From NCBI GenBank assembly GCA_040385645.1, contig JAZKGZ010000005.1, forward strand, positions 1 to 64,000: a stretch of DNA of 64,000 nt, read 5' to 3'. Position numbers and translations under genes: made by a program. Source of the DNA: JANXSS01 sp040385645. GTDB taxonomy: Bacteria > Pseudomonadota > Gammaproteobacteria > Burkholderiales > Burkholderiaceae_D. This document shows positions 35,442 to 44,907 of the stretch, in pieces (positions within the stretch are counted from its first letter, which is position 1; the number at the start of each line of letters is the position of its first letter). Below the pieces are notes generated by a model, which searched no databases, was not told the DNA's origin, and was given only the letters and a program-made list of their open reading frames with translations.

Positions 35442-35498
35442 CGATTCGACGTACTACCCTCGACCTGTTGATTTCGATTCATTGACTACTCTCGACCC
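35442..35498. repeat. Imperfect 33-bp-period direct repeat before gltA
   Basis: CGATTC...CTACCCTCGACC (from 35442) is repeated as CGATTC...CTACTCTCGACC (from 35475), with a period of 33. It lies 24-80 bases upstream of the gltA ATG, so it could contain regulator sites or be a simple duplication. The remainder of 35361-35524 shows nothing else. Confidence 0.65.
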
Positions 35499-35524
35499 AA
35501 TTCGCCTCATCTAAAGGAAACGTC

Positions 35525-36829
35525 ATGACCAATTCTGAAACCAAAGCGACGTTATCGTTTTCCGATGGTAGCCCGTCGGTCGAATTTCCCGTCTATAAGG
35601 GAAGCATCGGCCCTGAAGTGGTGGATATACGCAAGCTGTACGGTGCGACTGGAAAATTTACCTATGATCCAGGGTTTATGTCCACCGCAGCCTGCAATTC
35701 GTCGATCACTTATATCGACGGCGACAAGGGTGAATTGATGTATCGCGGGTATCCCATCGAGCAGCTCGCAGTCAATTGCGATTTTCTCGAGACCTGCTAT
35801 TTGTTGCTGAACGGTGAATTGCCCAATGCGGTCGAAGGCGCAAAGTTTTCCGATACCGTTACGATGCATACGATGGTGCATGAGCAGATGCAATTCTTCT
35901 TCCGCGGCTTTAGACGCGACGCGCACCCGATGGCAGTGTTAGTCGGTACCGTCGGTGCACTGTCATCCTTCTACCATGACTCCTTGGACATTACAGACCG
36001 GCATCACCGTGACGTCTCCGCGATACGCTTGATCGCCAAGTTGCCTACACTCGTAGCCATGGCATATAAATATAATATCGGCCAGCCGTTCGTTTATCCA
36101 CGTAACGACCTGTCGTATAGCGCGAATTTCATGCGCATGATGTTTTCGACGCCTTGCGAGGAATACAAAGTCAATGACGTGCTGGTACGGGCACTGGATC
36201 GGATTTTGATCTTGCATGCCGATCACGAACAGAACGCTTCGACTTCCACCGTACGGCTGGCCGGTTCCAGCGGTGCGAACCCTTTTGCTTGCATCGCTGC
36301 CGGTATTGCTTGTTTGTGGGGACCTGCCCACGGCGGTGCCAACGAAGCAGCGCTGAACATGTTGAAGGAAATCGGCTCGGTCGACAAAATTCCAGAATTC
36401 ATTGCCAAAGTAAAAGACAAAGAATCCGGCGTGAAATTGATGGGGTTCGGCCACCGTGTGTACAAAAATTTCGATCCGCGTGCCAAGCTGATGCGGGAAA
36501 CATGTTACGAAGTTCTCGAGGAATTAGGGTTGCAGGAAGATCCATTATTTAAATTGGCGATGGCTCTTGAAAAAGTGGCACTGGAAGACGACTACTTCGT
36601 TTCACGCAAGCTTTACCCGAACGTCGATTTTTACTCCGGTATCGTGCAGTCGGCGTTGGGCATTCCCGTTTCATTATTTACCGGTATTTTTGCGATGGCT
36701 CGTACCGTAGGCTGGATCGCGCAGTGGAATGAAATGATTTCGGATCCTGAACAAAAAATTGGGCGCCCAAGGCAGTTGTATGTCGGTGCCGTCGGACGGG
36801 ATGTCAAGCCGATCAACGAGCGGCCATAA
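35525..36829 (+). CDS. gltA: Citrate synthase (type II)
   Basis: 434 residues. Condenses acetyl-CoA and oxaloacetate. It shows the N-terminal beta domain of the hexameric, NADH-sensitive gram-negative type, the catalytic HADHEQNAST, GAAHGGANEAAL-like AHGGANEAALNML, and GHRVYKNFDPRAKLM, with Asp in the DFYSGIVQSALGIP segment. The ATG at 35525 follows AAAGGAAACGTC. After the stop there is a 12-bp-period repeat and a 407-base gap before sucA. Confidence 0.97.
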   Translation: MTNSETKATLSFSDGSPSVEFPVYKGSIGPEVVDIRKLYGATGKFTYDPGFMSTAACNSSITYIDGDKGELMYRGYPIEQLAVNCDFLETCYLLLNGELPNAVEGAKFSDTVTMHTMVHEQMQFFFRGFRRDAHPMAVLVGTVGALSSFYHDSLDITDRHHRDVSAIRLIAKLPTLVAMAYKYNIGQPFVYPRNDLSYSANFMRMMFSTPCEEYKVNDVLVRALDRILILHADHEQNASTSTVRLAGSSGANPFACIAAGIACLWGPAHGGANEAALNMLKEIGSVDKIPEFIAKVKDKESGVKLMGFGHRVYKNFDPRAKLMRETCYEVLEELGLQEDPLFKLAMALEKVALEDDYFVSRKLYPNVDFYSGIVQSALGIPVSLFTGIFAMARTVGWIAQWNEMISDPEQKIGRPRQLYVGAVGRDVKPINERP

Positions 36830-36832
36830 ATC

Positions 36833-36863
36833 GCTTCGACAATTGCTTCGATATTTGCTCCGA
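36833..36863. repeat. 12-bp-period repeat after gltA
   Basis: GCTTCGA at 36833 and 36845 and GCTCCGA at 36857 mark three units with a 12-base period, starting 4 bases after the gltA stop. A further GCTTC occurs at 36874 out of phase. Same class as the other gene-end repeats in this window. Confidence 0.6.
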
Positions 36864-36964
36864 TCAAACCGTCGCTTCATTTGACTGTGTCACCTGGTTG
36901 CCTTACTTGGTCATTTTGCTTAGCTAATCCGCTAAGTCGGCAATGAAAATCGGATCGTGGCGAC

Positions 36965-37008
36965 CCCCGGATTTTTATTACCATAGCCCTACCGTTAGAA
37001 ATCCGGGG
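36965..37008. repeat. 10-bp perfect inverted repeat in the gltA-sucA gap
   Basis: CCCCGGATTT (36965-36974) and AAATCCGGGG (36999-37008) are perfect complements separated by 24 bases, in the 407-base spacer 36830-37236. No T run follows, so it is not a standard terminator. It could be a protein-binding site, an RNA processing site or a mobile-repeat relic. I see no gene elsewhere in this gap. Confidence 0.6.
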
Positions 37009-37236
37009 TTGCAAATTTTGTCATTAGCTTCTCTTTCGCAACATTCGGCACCGGATTTTTCTATGAGTCGTGCTATGCTCTGCCGGCTTTCGAATTCCAG
37101 AATCCATTTCTTTAGCATTACTGAACAAAAAGTCCTTCCCCACAACTTGATGTGCAATCCGCTAACCGGTCAGGCCGTGTCGCGGAAGGTTAGATTAACC
37201 CGCTAATCTCGCGAAGCGCGAAGAAAGGTGAGCAAT

Positions 37237-40092
37237 ATGATGTCGCAACACCAGTCCAACTCCTATTTGTTCGGAGGTAATGCACCGTACGTTGAAGAAT
37301 TGTACGAAGCGTATCTGGACAATCCAGGCACCGTACCAGACCATTGGCGTACATATTTCGACGCCATGCAAAATGTGCCGGCGGTCGATGGCTCCGCCAA
37401 ACCAGACGTCGCGCATGCACCGGTAATCGCCTCTTTCGCAGAGCGCGCCAAGCAAGGGCCGATACGCACCGTGGTTGCTTCCGCAGATGCCGAAATGGGC
37501 CGCAAGCGTGTAGCCGTTACCCAATTGGTCGCCGCTTATCGGTTTCTTGGCAATGCTTGGGCTAATCTCGATCCGTTGCAGCGCCAGGAACGTCCGAGTA
37601 TTCCAGAACTGGAGCCGGCATCGTACGGCTTCACCGATGCCGATATGGATATCGTTTTCAATATCAGCAATACGTATTTCGGAACGGAAACCGCGACACT
37701 ACGAGACTTGCTGCATGCGTTGCGTGAGACGTATTGCCGTGGCATCGGGGCCGAATTCATGTACATCAGCGATCCATCGCAGAAACGCTGGCTACAAGAA
37801 AAACTCGAATCCATCCGGTCTACGCCGAATTTCAGTACCGACAAGAAAACCCACATCCTCGATCGACTAACTGCAGCTGAAGGGCTCGAACGCTACCTGC
37901 ATACCAAATATGTCGGCCAGAAGCGCTTTTCCCTGGAAGGCAGTGAGAGTTTCATCGCATCGATGGATGAAACCATTCAGCGGGCTGGCGAGCGTGGCGT
38001 GCAGGAAATCGTCATCGGTATGGCGCATCGTGGCCGGCTGAACGTGCTGGTGAATATTCTCGGCAAAACGCCGCAGGAACTGTTTTCCGAATTTGAAGGT
38101 AAGCATGCCGACGATCTGCCTGCAGGCGACGTCAAATATCACCAAGGTTTTTCGTCCGACATTTCTACGCCGGGCGGACCGGTTCACTTGTCGTTGGCGT
38201 TCAATCCGTCGCATCTGGAGATCGTCAATCCGGTCGTTGAAGGGTCGGTCAAGGCACGTATGGAGCGACGTGGCGACAAGGATGGCGCGCAAGTGCTGCC
38301 GATCCTGGTGCATGGTGACGCTGCATTTGCCGGCCAGGGTGTGGTCATGGAAACGTTGAACCTGGCGCAGACGCGTGGCTATGGCACGGGCGGCACGGTA
38401 CATATCGTAATTAACAATCAAATCGGTTTTACGACGTCCGACCCGCGCGACTCCCGCTCGACGCTATATTGTTCGGACGTTGTGAAAATGATCGAGGCAC
38501 CGGTGTTGCACGTTAATGGCGACGATCCGGAAGCAGTGGTGTTGTGTACGCAGATCGCCCTCGATTATCGGATGGAATTCAAGAAAGATATCGTCGTCGA
38601 CATCATTTGTTATCGCAAGCTCGGCCATAACGAACAAGATACGCCGGCGCTGACGCAGCCGCTGATGTACAAGAAGATCGGCCAGCATCCCGGTACGCGC
38701 AAGCTGTATGCGGACAAGCTGGTCGCGCAAGGCACGATACCTGCAGACGGCGGCGAGGAAATGGTCAAGGCGTTTCGCGATGCGATGGATGCCGGACGCC
38801 ACACTGTCGACCCGGTGCTATCGAATTTCAAGAGTAAGTATGCGGTCGATTGGATGCCGTTTCTCAATCGGAAATGGACCGACGCTGCAGATACCGCCGT
38901 GCCTCTGGCCGAGTTGAAACGCCTCAGCACTCGCGTAACCTCGGTGCCAGAAAATTTCAAGGTGCATCCATTGGTCGAAAAGGTACTCGCCGACCGGGCA
39001 TCGATGGGCCGGGGTGAGTTGAATCTAGATTGGGGAATGGGCGAGCATCTGGCGTATGCGTCGTTGGTAGCGTCGGGCTATGCGATCCGCTTGACGGGTC
39101 AGGATGCCGGGCGCGGTACGTTCGTGCACCGGCACGCGGTATTGCACGATCAAAATCGTGAACGTTGGGACGCCGGCACCTATATTCCACTGCAAAATAT
39201 TTCGGAGCAACAGGCACCGTTCCAGATCATCGACTCGGTTCTTTCCGAAGAAGCCGTGTTGGCATTCGAATACGGTTACTCCACTGCCGAACCGAATACG
39301 CTTACGATCTGGGAAGCGCAATTCGGCGACTTCGCCAACGGAGCCCAAGTCGTGATCGACCAATTCATCAGTTCCGGCGAAGTGAAATGGGGCAGGGCTT
39401 CAGGTCTGGTGATGATGCTGCCGCACGGCTACGAGGGGCAAGGTCCGGAGCATTCTTCTGCCCGACCCGAGCGCTTCCTGCAGCTCTGCGCCGACAACAA
39501 CATGCAAGTGGTGCAACCGACCACCGCAGCGCAGGTATTCCACCTGCTACGTCGCCAGATGATCCGGCTCTTCCGCAAGCCACTGGTGATCATGACGCCG
39601 AAATCCTTGTTGCGTAATAAGGAAGCCGGTTCACCTCTGCTGGATCTTGCAAACGGTTCGTTCCAGACCGTTATCGGCGAAACCGATGCCAAGATCGATC
39701 CAAAGAAGGTACGGCGCGTCGTTGCATGTTCCGGCAAGGTTTATTTCGATCTCGTCAATGCCCGCAAGGAACGCAATCAAACCGACACGGCGATCGTGCG
39801 CATCGAACAACTTTATCCGTTTCCACATAAAGCCCTGGCTGCCGAACTCAAGAAATTTCCGAGCTTTACGGAATTGGTCTGGACGCAAGACGAGCCGCAG
39901 AATCAAGGCCCTTGGTTCCAGATTCAGCACAACATTTTCGAGAATCTGAGCGATGGCCAGAAAATGGCATATGCCGGACGTCCCGCAAGTGCCTCGCCTG
40001 CCGTCGGTTATTACGACAAGCACTATGCACAGCAGAAGGCATTGATCGAGACCGCATTTTCCAAGCTCAAGGGCTTCGTCCTGACAAAGTGA
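37237..40092 (+). CDS. sucA: 2-oxoglutarate dehydrogenase E1 component
   Basis: 951-residue thiamine-dependent decarboxylase of the 2-oxoglutarate dehydrogenase complex. ATG 37237 (MMSQHQSNSYLFGGNAPYVE) lies 6 bases after AAAGGTGAG; a GTG at 37228 falls inside that ribosome site. The N-terminal YLFGGNAPYVEELYEAYL helix binds E2. It also shows GMAHRGRLNVLVNILGK, the thiamine/magnesium motif around GDAAFAGQGVVMETL and NNQIGFTTSDPRDSRST, and the C-terminal transketolase-type domain with LPHGYEGQGPEHSSARPERF. Followed after 25 bases by sucB. Confidence 0.97.
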   Translation: MMSQHQSNSYLFGGNAPYVEELYEAYLDNPGTVPDHWRTYFDAMQNVPAVDGSAKPDVAHAPVIASFAERAKQGPIRTVVASADAEMGRKRVAVTQLVAAYRFLGNAWANLDPLQRQERPSIPELEPASYGFTDADMDIVFNISNTYFGTETATLRDLLHALRETYCRGIGAEFMYISDPSQKRWLQEKLESIRSTPNFSTDKKTHILDRLTAAEGLERYLHTKYVGQKRFSLEGSESFIASMDETIQRAGERGVQEIVIGMAHRGRLNVLVNILGKTPQELFSEFEGKHADDLPAGDVKYHQGFSSDISTPGGPVHLSLAFNPSHLEIVNPVVEGSVKARMERRGDKDGAQVLPILVHGDAAFAGQGVVMETLNLAQTRGYGTGGTVHIVINNQIGFTTSDPRDSRSTLYCSDVVKMIEAPVLHVNGDDPEAVVLCTQIALDYRMEFKKDIVVDIICYRKLGHNEQDTPALTQPLMYKKIGQHPGTRKLYADKLVAQGTIPADGGEEMVKAFRDAMDAGRHTVDPVLSNFKSKYAVDWMPFLNRKWTDAADTAVPLAELKRLSTRVTSVPENFKVHPLVEKVLADRASMGRGELNLDWGMGEHLAYASLVASGYAIRLTGQDAGRGTFVHRHAVLHDQNRERWDAGTYIPLQNISEQQAPFQIIDSVLSEEAVLAFEYGYSTAEPNTLTIWEAQFGDFANGAQVVIDQFISSGEVKWGRASGLVMMLPHGYEGQGPEHSSARPERFLQLCADNNMQVVQPTTAAQVFHLLRRQMIRLFRKPLVIMTPKSLLRNKEAGSPLLDLANGSFQTVIGETDAKIDPKKVRRVVACSGKVYFDLVNARKERNQTDTAIVRIEQLYPFPHKALAAELKKFPSFTELVWTQDEPQNQGPWFQIQHNIFENLSDGQKMAYAGRPASASPAVGYYDKHYAQQKALIETAFSKLKGFVLTK

Positions 40093-40117
40093 TTCATCAA
40101 AATAAACGGAGAGTTAC

Positions 40118-41407
40118 ATGGCAATTCTAGAAGTCAAGGTTCCGCAGCTGTCTGAATCTGTCGCTGAAGCGACTCTTTTGCAGTGGCATAAAAAGGTTGG
40201 CGAACCGGTTTCACGCGATGAAAACCTGATCGATATTGAAACCGACAAGGTCGTACTTGAATTACCTGCGCCCGCTGCCGGTGTGATTACGCAAATCGTC
40301 AAGACCGATGGCAGCATGGTCGTCGCTGGTGAAGTGATTGCCCTGATCGATACCGATGCGAGTGTCAAAGTCAGCCCGATGGAAGTCACCAATCTGCCGC
40401 AACCGGCACTTGCCGCAGCGGCCGAAGCTGCGCCTGCCGGCGCTGCGCCGGCAGGCGCGGGTAGCGCCGCGGGCGTGGCGATGCCTGCAGCGGCGAAGAT
40501 GCTGGCGGAGAACAAGATGGCCACTTCCGACGTGTCCGGCAGCGGGCGTGATGGCCGCGTGACCAAGGGCGACGTCATCAACGCGCTCGATAACAAAGCT
40601 GCTCCGGCACCAGCTCCAACATCAGCTCCAGCCACGACGGCAGCACCGGCTGCCACCAAGCCGGCGCTGCAGCAGGTATCCGTTGCCGGACCCGCCGATC
40701 TGGGAAGTCGCCCGGAAGAACGCGTGCCGATGAGCCGTCTGCGCGCGCGTATTGCCGAGCGTCTGTTGCAGTCGCAGTCGACCAACGCCATTTTGACGAC
40801 CTTCAACGAAGTCAATATGCAGCCGGTGATCGATCTACGCACCAAATATAAGGATAAGTTCGAGAAAGAACATGGCGTCAAGCTTGGTTTCATGGCGTTT
40901 TTCGTCAAAGCCGCTGTGTCTGCATTGAAAAAATATCCGATCATTAATGCCTCGGTCGACGGTAACGACATCGTCTATCACGGCTACTTCGACATCGGTA
41001 TCGCGGTAGGTTCGCCGCGCGGTCTGGTCGTACCGATTTTGCGCAATGCCGATCAGATGTCGATCGCCGATATTGAAAAGAAGATCGGTGAATTCGGTGC
41101 CAAAGCAAAAGACGGCAAGCTGACGCTCGACGATTTGACGGGCGGCACCTTCTCGATTTCCAATGGCGGCACTTTCGGCTCGATGCTGTCCACGCCGATC
41201 ATCAATCCACCGCAGTCGGCAATTTTGGGCGTGCATGCAACCAAAGATCGCGCCGTCGTCGAAAACGGACAAATCGTGATTCGGCCCATGAATTATCTGG
41301 CGATGTCTTACGATCACCGCATCATCGACGGTCGTGAAGCGGTATTGGGCCTGGTGGCGATGAAGGATGCACTGGAAGATCCAGCTCGCTTGCTGCTGGA
41401 ACTGTAA
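40118..41407 (+). CDS. sucB: Dihydrolipoamide succinyltransferase (2-oxoglutarate dehydrogenase E2)
   Basis: 429 residues. One lipoyl domain (1-80) with the lipoylated Lys in IETDKVVLELPAPAAG, an Ala/Pro-rich flexible linker, a peripheral-subunit binding domain near 120-160 (AAKMLAENKMATSDVSGSG, DGRVTKGDVI), a second Ala/Pro linker, and the catalytic domain ending with SYDHRIIDGREAV. It transfers the succinyl group from E1 to CoA and forms the 24-subunit core. GGAGAG precedes the ATG. An intrinsic terminator follows 15 bases after the stop. Confidence 0.97.
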   Translation: MAILEVKVPQLSESVAEATLLQWHKKVGEPVSRDENLIDIETDKVVLELPAPAAGVITQIVKTDGSMVVAGEVIALIDTDASVKVSPMEVTNLPQPALAAAAEAAPAGAAPAGAGSAAGVAMPAAAKMLAENKMATSDVSGSGRDGRVTKGDVINALDNKAAPAPAPTSAPATTAAPAATKPALQQVSVAGPADLGSRPEERVPMSRLRARIAERLLQSQSTNAILTTFNEVNMQPVIDLRTKYKDKFEKEHGVKLGFMAFFVKAAVSALKKYPIINASVDGNDIVYHGYFDIGIAVGSPRGLVVPILRNADQMSIADIEKKIGEFGAKAKDGKLTLDDLTGGTFSISNGGTFGSMLSTPIINPPQSAILGVHATKDRAVVENGQIVIRPMNYLAMSYDHRIIDGREAVLGLVAMKDALEDPARLLLEL

Positions 41408-41421
41408 ACAGTATGTGCGGA

Positions 41422-41453
41422 CCGCTGCGGGCCTCGTTGCCCGCAGCGGTTTT
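41422..41453 (+). terminator. Intrinsic terminator after sucB
   Basis: Perfect 11-bp stem CCGCTGCGGGC/GCCCGCAGCGG with loop CTCGTT, followed by TTTT. It separates sucAB from lpdA, so the E3 gene probably has its own promoter in 41454-41585 in addition to read-through. Confidence 0.9.
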
Positions 41454-41470
41454 GCCGACGTTTGTTGCCC

Positions 41471-41535
41471 GCATTATTTGTTTAAATGACTTGTCTGAAT
41501 TACTCGTTTGAATTACTCGTTTGAATTATTTGCAT
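41471..41535. repeat. 13-bp tandem repeat upstream of lpdA
   Basis: Five consecutive 13-base units start at 41471, 41484, 41497, 41510 and 41523. The third and fourth are identical (GAATTACTCGTTT); the outer ones are diverged. The array lies between the sucB terminator and the lpdA ATG, in the likely lpdA promoter zone. Same period as the pheS/pheT repeat but a different sequence. Confidence 0.85.
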
Positions 41536-41585
41536 CATACGTATTTAAATTTTCCCTGCATTATTTCTAATCTTCAGGTACTTAC

Positions 41586-43013
41586 ATGGCACAAACATTT
41601 GATGTGGTGGTAATCGGTGGCGGACCTGGCGGTTACATCGCCGCGATTCGTGCTGCGCAGCTGGGTTTCTCGGTAGCCTGCATCGATGAGTGGAAAAATG
41701 CTGCCGGTGGGCCGGCCCCTGGCGGCACTTGTACCAATGTCGGCTGTATTCCATCGAAAGCGTTATTGCAATCTTCGGAAAATTTCGAGCATGCCGGCCA
41801 TGCCTTTAAAGACCACGGTATCGATATCGACGGCTTGAAGCTGAATCTGCCGCAGATGCATAACCGCAAGAACACGGTCATCAAACAAAATAACGACGGG
41901 ATTTTGTATCTTTTAAAGAAGAACAAGGTCAGTTTTTTTCATGGCCGTGGTTCGTTCGCTTCTGCTGGCTCCGGGCGCTACGAGATTGCCGTGACGGGTA
42001 CGAAAAACGATGTTTTGTCGGCTACGCATGTAGTGGTTGCAACGGGCTCGAATCCACGAGCGATGCCCGGTACCCCGTTTGACGAGGTTCGAATCTTGTC
42101 CAATACCGGCGCGTTGGCAATCGATGCCGTTCCGGCGCGTCTGGGCGTGATCGGTGCCGGTGTGATTGGCCTTGAAACGGGTAGCGTTTGGCGTCGTCTG
42201 GGGGCCGAGGTGACCATTCTGGAATCTGCACCGACTTTTCTGGGTGGTGTCGACGAGCAAATTGCCAAAGAAGCGCACAAGCTGTTCGTCAAGCAAGGAT
42301 TGCGCATAAATTTGGGTGTCAAGATCGGCGCAATTGCCGTTGGCACAGAAGACGTGTCGGTAAGCTATGTCGATGCACAAGGTGCAGAACAAGTCGGTGT
42401 GTTCGACCGGCTGATCGTTTCCATCGGCCGAGTACCGAACACCATCGGGCTGGATGCGGAAAAAGTCGGTCTGCAACTCGACGAGCGTGGTTGTATCGTC
42501 GTCGATGCGGACTGCAAAACCAGTTTGCCGAATGTTTGGGCAATCGGCGACGTAGTACGAGGGCCGATGCTGGCGCATAAAGCCGAAGAGGAGGGCGTTG
42601 CCGTTGCCGAGCGTATCGCCGGACAGCATGGGCATGTAAATTTCGACACGGTGCCATGGGTTATTTACACGTCCCCTGAGATTGCCTGGGTTGGGCGCAA
42701 TGAGCAGCAATTGAAGGCCGATGGTGTCGCTTATAAAGCCGGCACGTTTCCATTCATGGCAAACGGTCGCGCACGCGCGCTTGGCGACACCTCCGGCATG
42801 GTCAAGTTTTTGGCGGATGCAAAATCCGATGAGATCCTCGGAGTTCACATCGTCGGCCCGATGGCATCCGAATTAATTTCGGAAGCAGTCGTTGCCATGG
42901 AATTTCGCGCCTCCGCCGAAGATATTGCCCGCATCTGCCACGCCCATCCTTCGTTGTCCGAAGCGACCAAGGAAGCGGCATTGGCAGTCGATAAACGCGC
43001 GTTAAATTTTTAG
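41586..43013 (+). CDS. lpdA: Dihydrolipoyl dehydrogenase (E3)
   Basis: 475 residues. FAD enzyme that reoxidises the lipoyl groups of the 2-oxoacid dehydrogenase complexes. It shows FAD-binding VVVIGGGPGGYIAAIRAAQ, the redox disulfide in GGTCTNVGCIPSKALL, NAD-binding GVIGAGVIGLETGSVW, and the catalytic His-Glu pair in HAHPSLSEATKEAAL. ATG 41586 follows TCAGGTACTTAC. It lies after sucAB as in most Oxalobacteraceae and Ralstonia. Confidence 0.97.
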   Translation: MAQTFDVVVIGGGPGGYIAAIRAAQLGFSVACIDEWKNAAGGPAPGGTCTNVGCIPSKALLQSSENFEHAGHAFKDHGIDIDGLKLNLPQMHNRKNTVIKQNNDGILYLLKKNKVSFFHGRGSFASAGSGRYEIAVTGTKNDVLSATHVVVATGSNPRAMPGTPFDEVRILSNTGALAIDAVPARLGVIGAGVIGLETGSVWRRLGAEVTILESAPTFLGGVDEQIAKEAHKLFVKQGLRINLGVKIGAIAVGTEDVSVSYVDAQGAEQVGVFDRLIVSIGRVPNTIGLDAEKVGLQLDERGCIVVDADCKTSLPNVWAIGDVVRGPMLAHKAEEEGVAVAERIAGQHGHVNFDTVPWVIYTSPEIAWVGRNEQQLKADGVAYKAGTFPFMANGRARALGDTSGMVKFLADAKSDEILGVHIVGPMASELISEAVVAMEFRASAEDIARICHAHPSLSEATKEAALAVDKRALNF

Positions 43014-43042
43014 GTTGTCGGGTCGGTCACCGAATACCTGAA

Positions 43043-44137
43043 ATGAACGTACGGGAGTATTACGAAAAAACGGTGGCCGAGCGTCATTTCAGCGTTGATT
43101 CTGCTCAGCGCATGGCAATCGATCGGTTACAAATCGCCTACGATGAGTGGGTGGTATTCCGGCGACAGCGATCCAGTTCACTAAAGCGACTGATTTTTCG
43201 GCCCGACGTACCACGCGGCGTCTACCTTTGGGGTGGCGTCGGGCGAGGCAAATCGTTTTTGATGGATAGCTTCTATGCCGTAGTGCCGCTGGTGCGCAAG
43301 ACACGCATTCATTTTCATGAATTCATGCGGGGCGTGCACCGGGAGCTCGATGCGTTCAAGGGCGTGGCCAATCCCTTGCACGAGGTTGCCCGCCGCATCG
43401 CCAAACGCTACCGCCTAATCTGTTTCGACGAATTTCATATCACCGATATTGCCGATGCAATGATCTTGCATCAACTACTCTCGGTGCTGTTCGAACACGG
43501 CGTATCGTTCGTGATTACCTCGAATTACGCGCCGGCCGATTTGTATCCGGATGGCTTGCATCGCGATCGCATGTTGCCAACCATTGCTCTCCTTCAAGCA
43601 AAGCTCGATGTACTAAATATCGATAGCGGTACCGACTACCGCTTGCGCGTTATGGAACAGGTCAGTGCCTATCATGCGCCGATCAACGCAAAATCCGATG
43701 CGGCATTGCGTGATGCTTTTGCACGGATTGCCGAAACGGCCGATGAAAGTCCGATCGTGCGGATCGAAACCCGGGAGTTTCAAGCGCTGCGACGCGCTGG
43801 TGGTGTAATCTGGTTCGATTTCGCCACGTTATGCGGCGGTCCGCGTTCACAAAATGATTACCTGGAGCTGGCCAGCCGATTCCATACCGTCGTGCTCTCG
43901 GCAGTGCCCCAGATGTCGGCGTCGATGTCTTCTCAGGCGCGTCGTTTCACTTGGTTGATCGATGTTTTGTACGACCATAAAGTAAAATTGATCATGTCTG
44001 CGGAAGTTCCCGCCGACGAGCTTTACACGGAAGGCATGCTGGCCAATGAATTTCACCGCACGGTGTCGCGTATCATCGAAATGCAATCCAGCCAGTATTT
44101 GGCGTCGCAACGGCGTGCAGTTGCTGAATCCATTTAA
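43043..44137 (+). CDS. zapE: Cell division protein ZapE (AFG1-like ATPase)
   Basis: 364 residues. AAA-type ATPase with Walker A in WGGVGRGKSFLMDSFY and Walker B in RLICFDEFHITDIADAM. It also shows the sensor region VITSNYAPADLYPDGLHRDR and the ending VPADELYTEG. ZapE modulates the Z ring in gammaproteobacteria, and its eukaryotic relative Afg1/Lace1 acts in mitochondrial protein turnover. It follows lpdA by 29 bases; a gene here after lpdA is a conserved betaproteobacterial neighbourhood. Confidence 0.93.
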   Translation: MNVREYYEKTVAERHFSVDSAQRMAIDRLQIAYDEWVVFRRQRSSSLKRLIFRPDVPRGVYLWGGVGRGKSFLMDSFYAVVPLVRKTRIHFHEFMRGVHRELDAFKGVANPLHEVARRIAKRYRLICFDEFHITDIADAMILHQLLSVLFEHGVSFVITSNYAPADLYPDGLHRDRMLPTIALLQAKLDVLNIDSGTDYRLRVMEQVSAYHAPINAKSDAALRDAFARIAETADESPIVRIETREFQALRRAGGVIWFDFATLCGGPRSQNDYLELASRFHTVVLSAVPQMSASMSSQARRFTWLIDVLYDHKVKLIMSAEVPADELYTEGMLANEFHRTVSRIIEMQSSQYLASQRRAVAESI

Positions 44138-44846
44138 TTTATACCAAGCGATATCGACACTCATGTTTGCGGCATGCATGGCGACTTGTACGGTGACACA
44201 GGCAGCCGGTGGTCTGCAGGCCGCGCCATCAGCAGATTTACCTGATATGGCGGCTGTCGCCGCTCTTTATCCAACCGACTCGATTCGATCGGTCGTGATG
44301 GCCGATGCAGCGTTGCGTGAAATCAAAAGGCAACGTTCGCTGATCGATGCGCAGTATTCCAAGCAGGAAGAGGCTTGCCTGCCAACATTTTTTACTAACA
44401 ACTGCCTCGATAATGCCAGAGAGCGTCGTCGCTTGAGCCTGGCGTTGATACGACCGATCGAACTAGAGGCGAATGCGTTCAAGCGGCGTGCGAGAGTCGA
44501 GGAACGTGACCGAGAGTTAGCTACAAAGCAGTTAAAACCGCAGAAAGACGCCGGCAACGATGCGCCGACGGATATGGCGCAGGATGGTTCGGTCAATGGC
44601 AGGCGCGGCCAAGAATTGGTGCGCCGCGAGGCACCTGCACTGAGACCCACCAAAGCGCCAGTGTCGAAGTCGCAAGACCTTAATGCCGCAGATGAGCAAC
44701 GGCGTACAGCAGCTTACGATAAAAAATTAGCCGACTCTTTGAAACGGCAAAAGGCCGTTGCTGCCCGAAAAGCCGCAGCGGAGCAGAAACGTTCGAGAAA
44801 GCTGGATGTGACGCCACCGGTATCGCAGCCGTCGCCCGCTTCTTAA
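44115..44846 (+). CDS. Conserved exported protein, function unknown
   Basis: About 243 residues if the GTG at 44115 is used (overlapping the end of zapE); the ATG at 44163 would leave a very short signal segment. The hydrophobic stretch AISTLMFAACMATCTV followed by TQAAG suggests a Sec signal peptide. The mature part has a conserved block (YPTDSIRSVVMADAALREI, EEACLPTFFTNNCLDNARER with two cysteines, then EANAFKRRARVEERDRELA) that I recognise from unnamed Burkholderiales proteins. A long Lys/Arg/Ala-rich helical tail follows. Probably periplasmic. The start codon is unsettled. Confidence 0.75.
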   Translation: MQLLNPFNLYQAISTLMFAACMATCTVTQAAGGLQAAPSADLPDMAAVAALYPTDSIRSVVMADAALREIKRQRSLIDAQYSKQEEACLPTFFTNNCLDNARERRRLSLALIRPIELEANAFKRRARVEERDRELATKQLKPQKDAGNDAPTDMAQDGSVNGRRGQELVRREAPALRPTKAPVSKSQDLNAADEQRRTAAYDKKLADSLKRQKAVAARKAAAEQKRSRKLDVTPPVSQPSPAS

Positions 44847-44907
44847 CAATAGTGCAGCAGCGGGCGAAACTAAACGAACAGGTAACCGGGCGACTGAGCA
44901 AACGAGT

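Noticed and set aside
41471..41535. Repeat array as a possible CRISPR
   Set aside because: Units are contiguous with no spacers, are only 13 bases long, and no cas genes are in the window.
41913..42848. 311-codon open frame opposite lpdA
   Set aside because: lpdA is complete and conserved on the plus strand; the antisense product has no recognisable motif.
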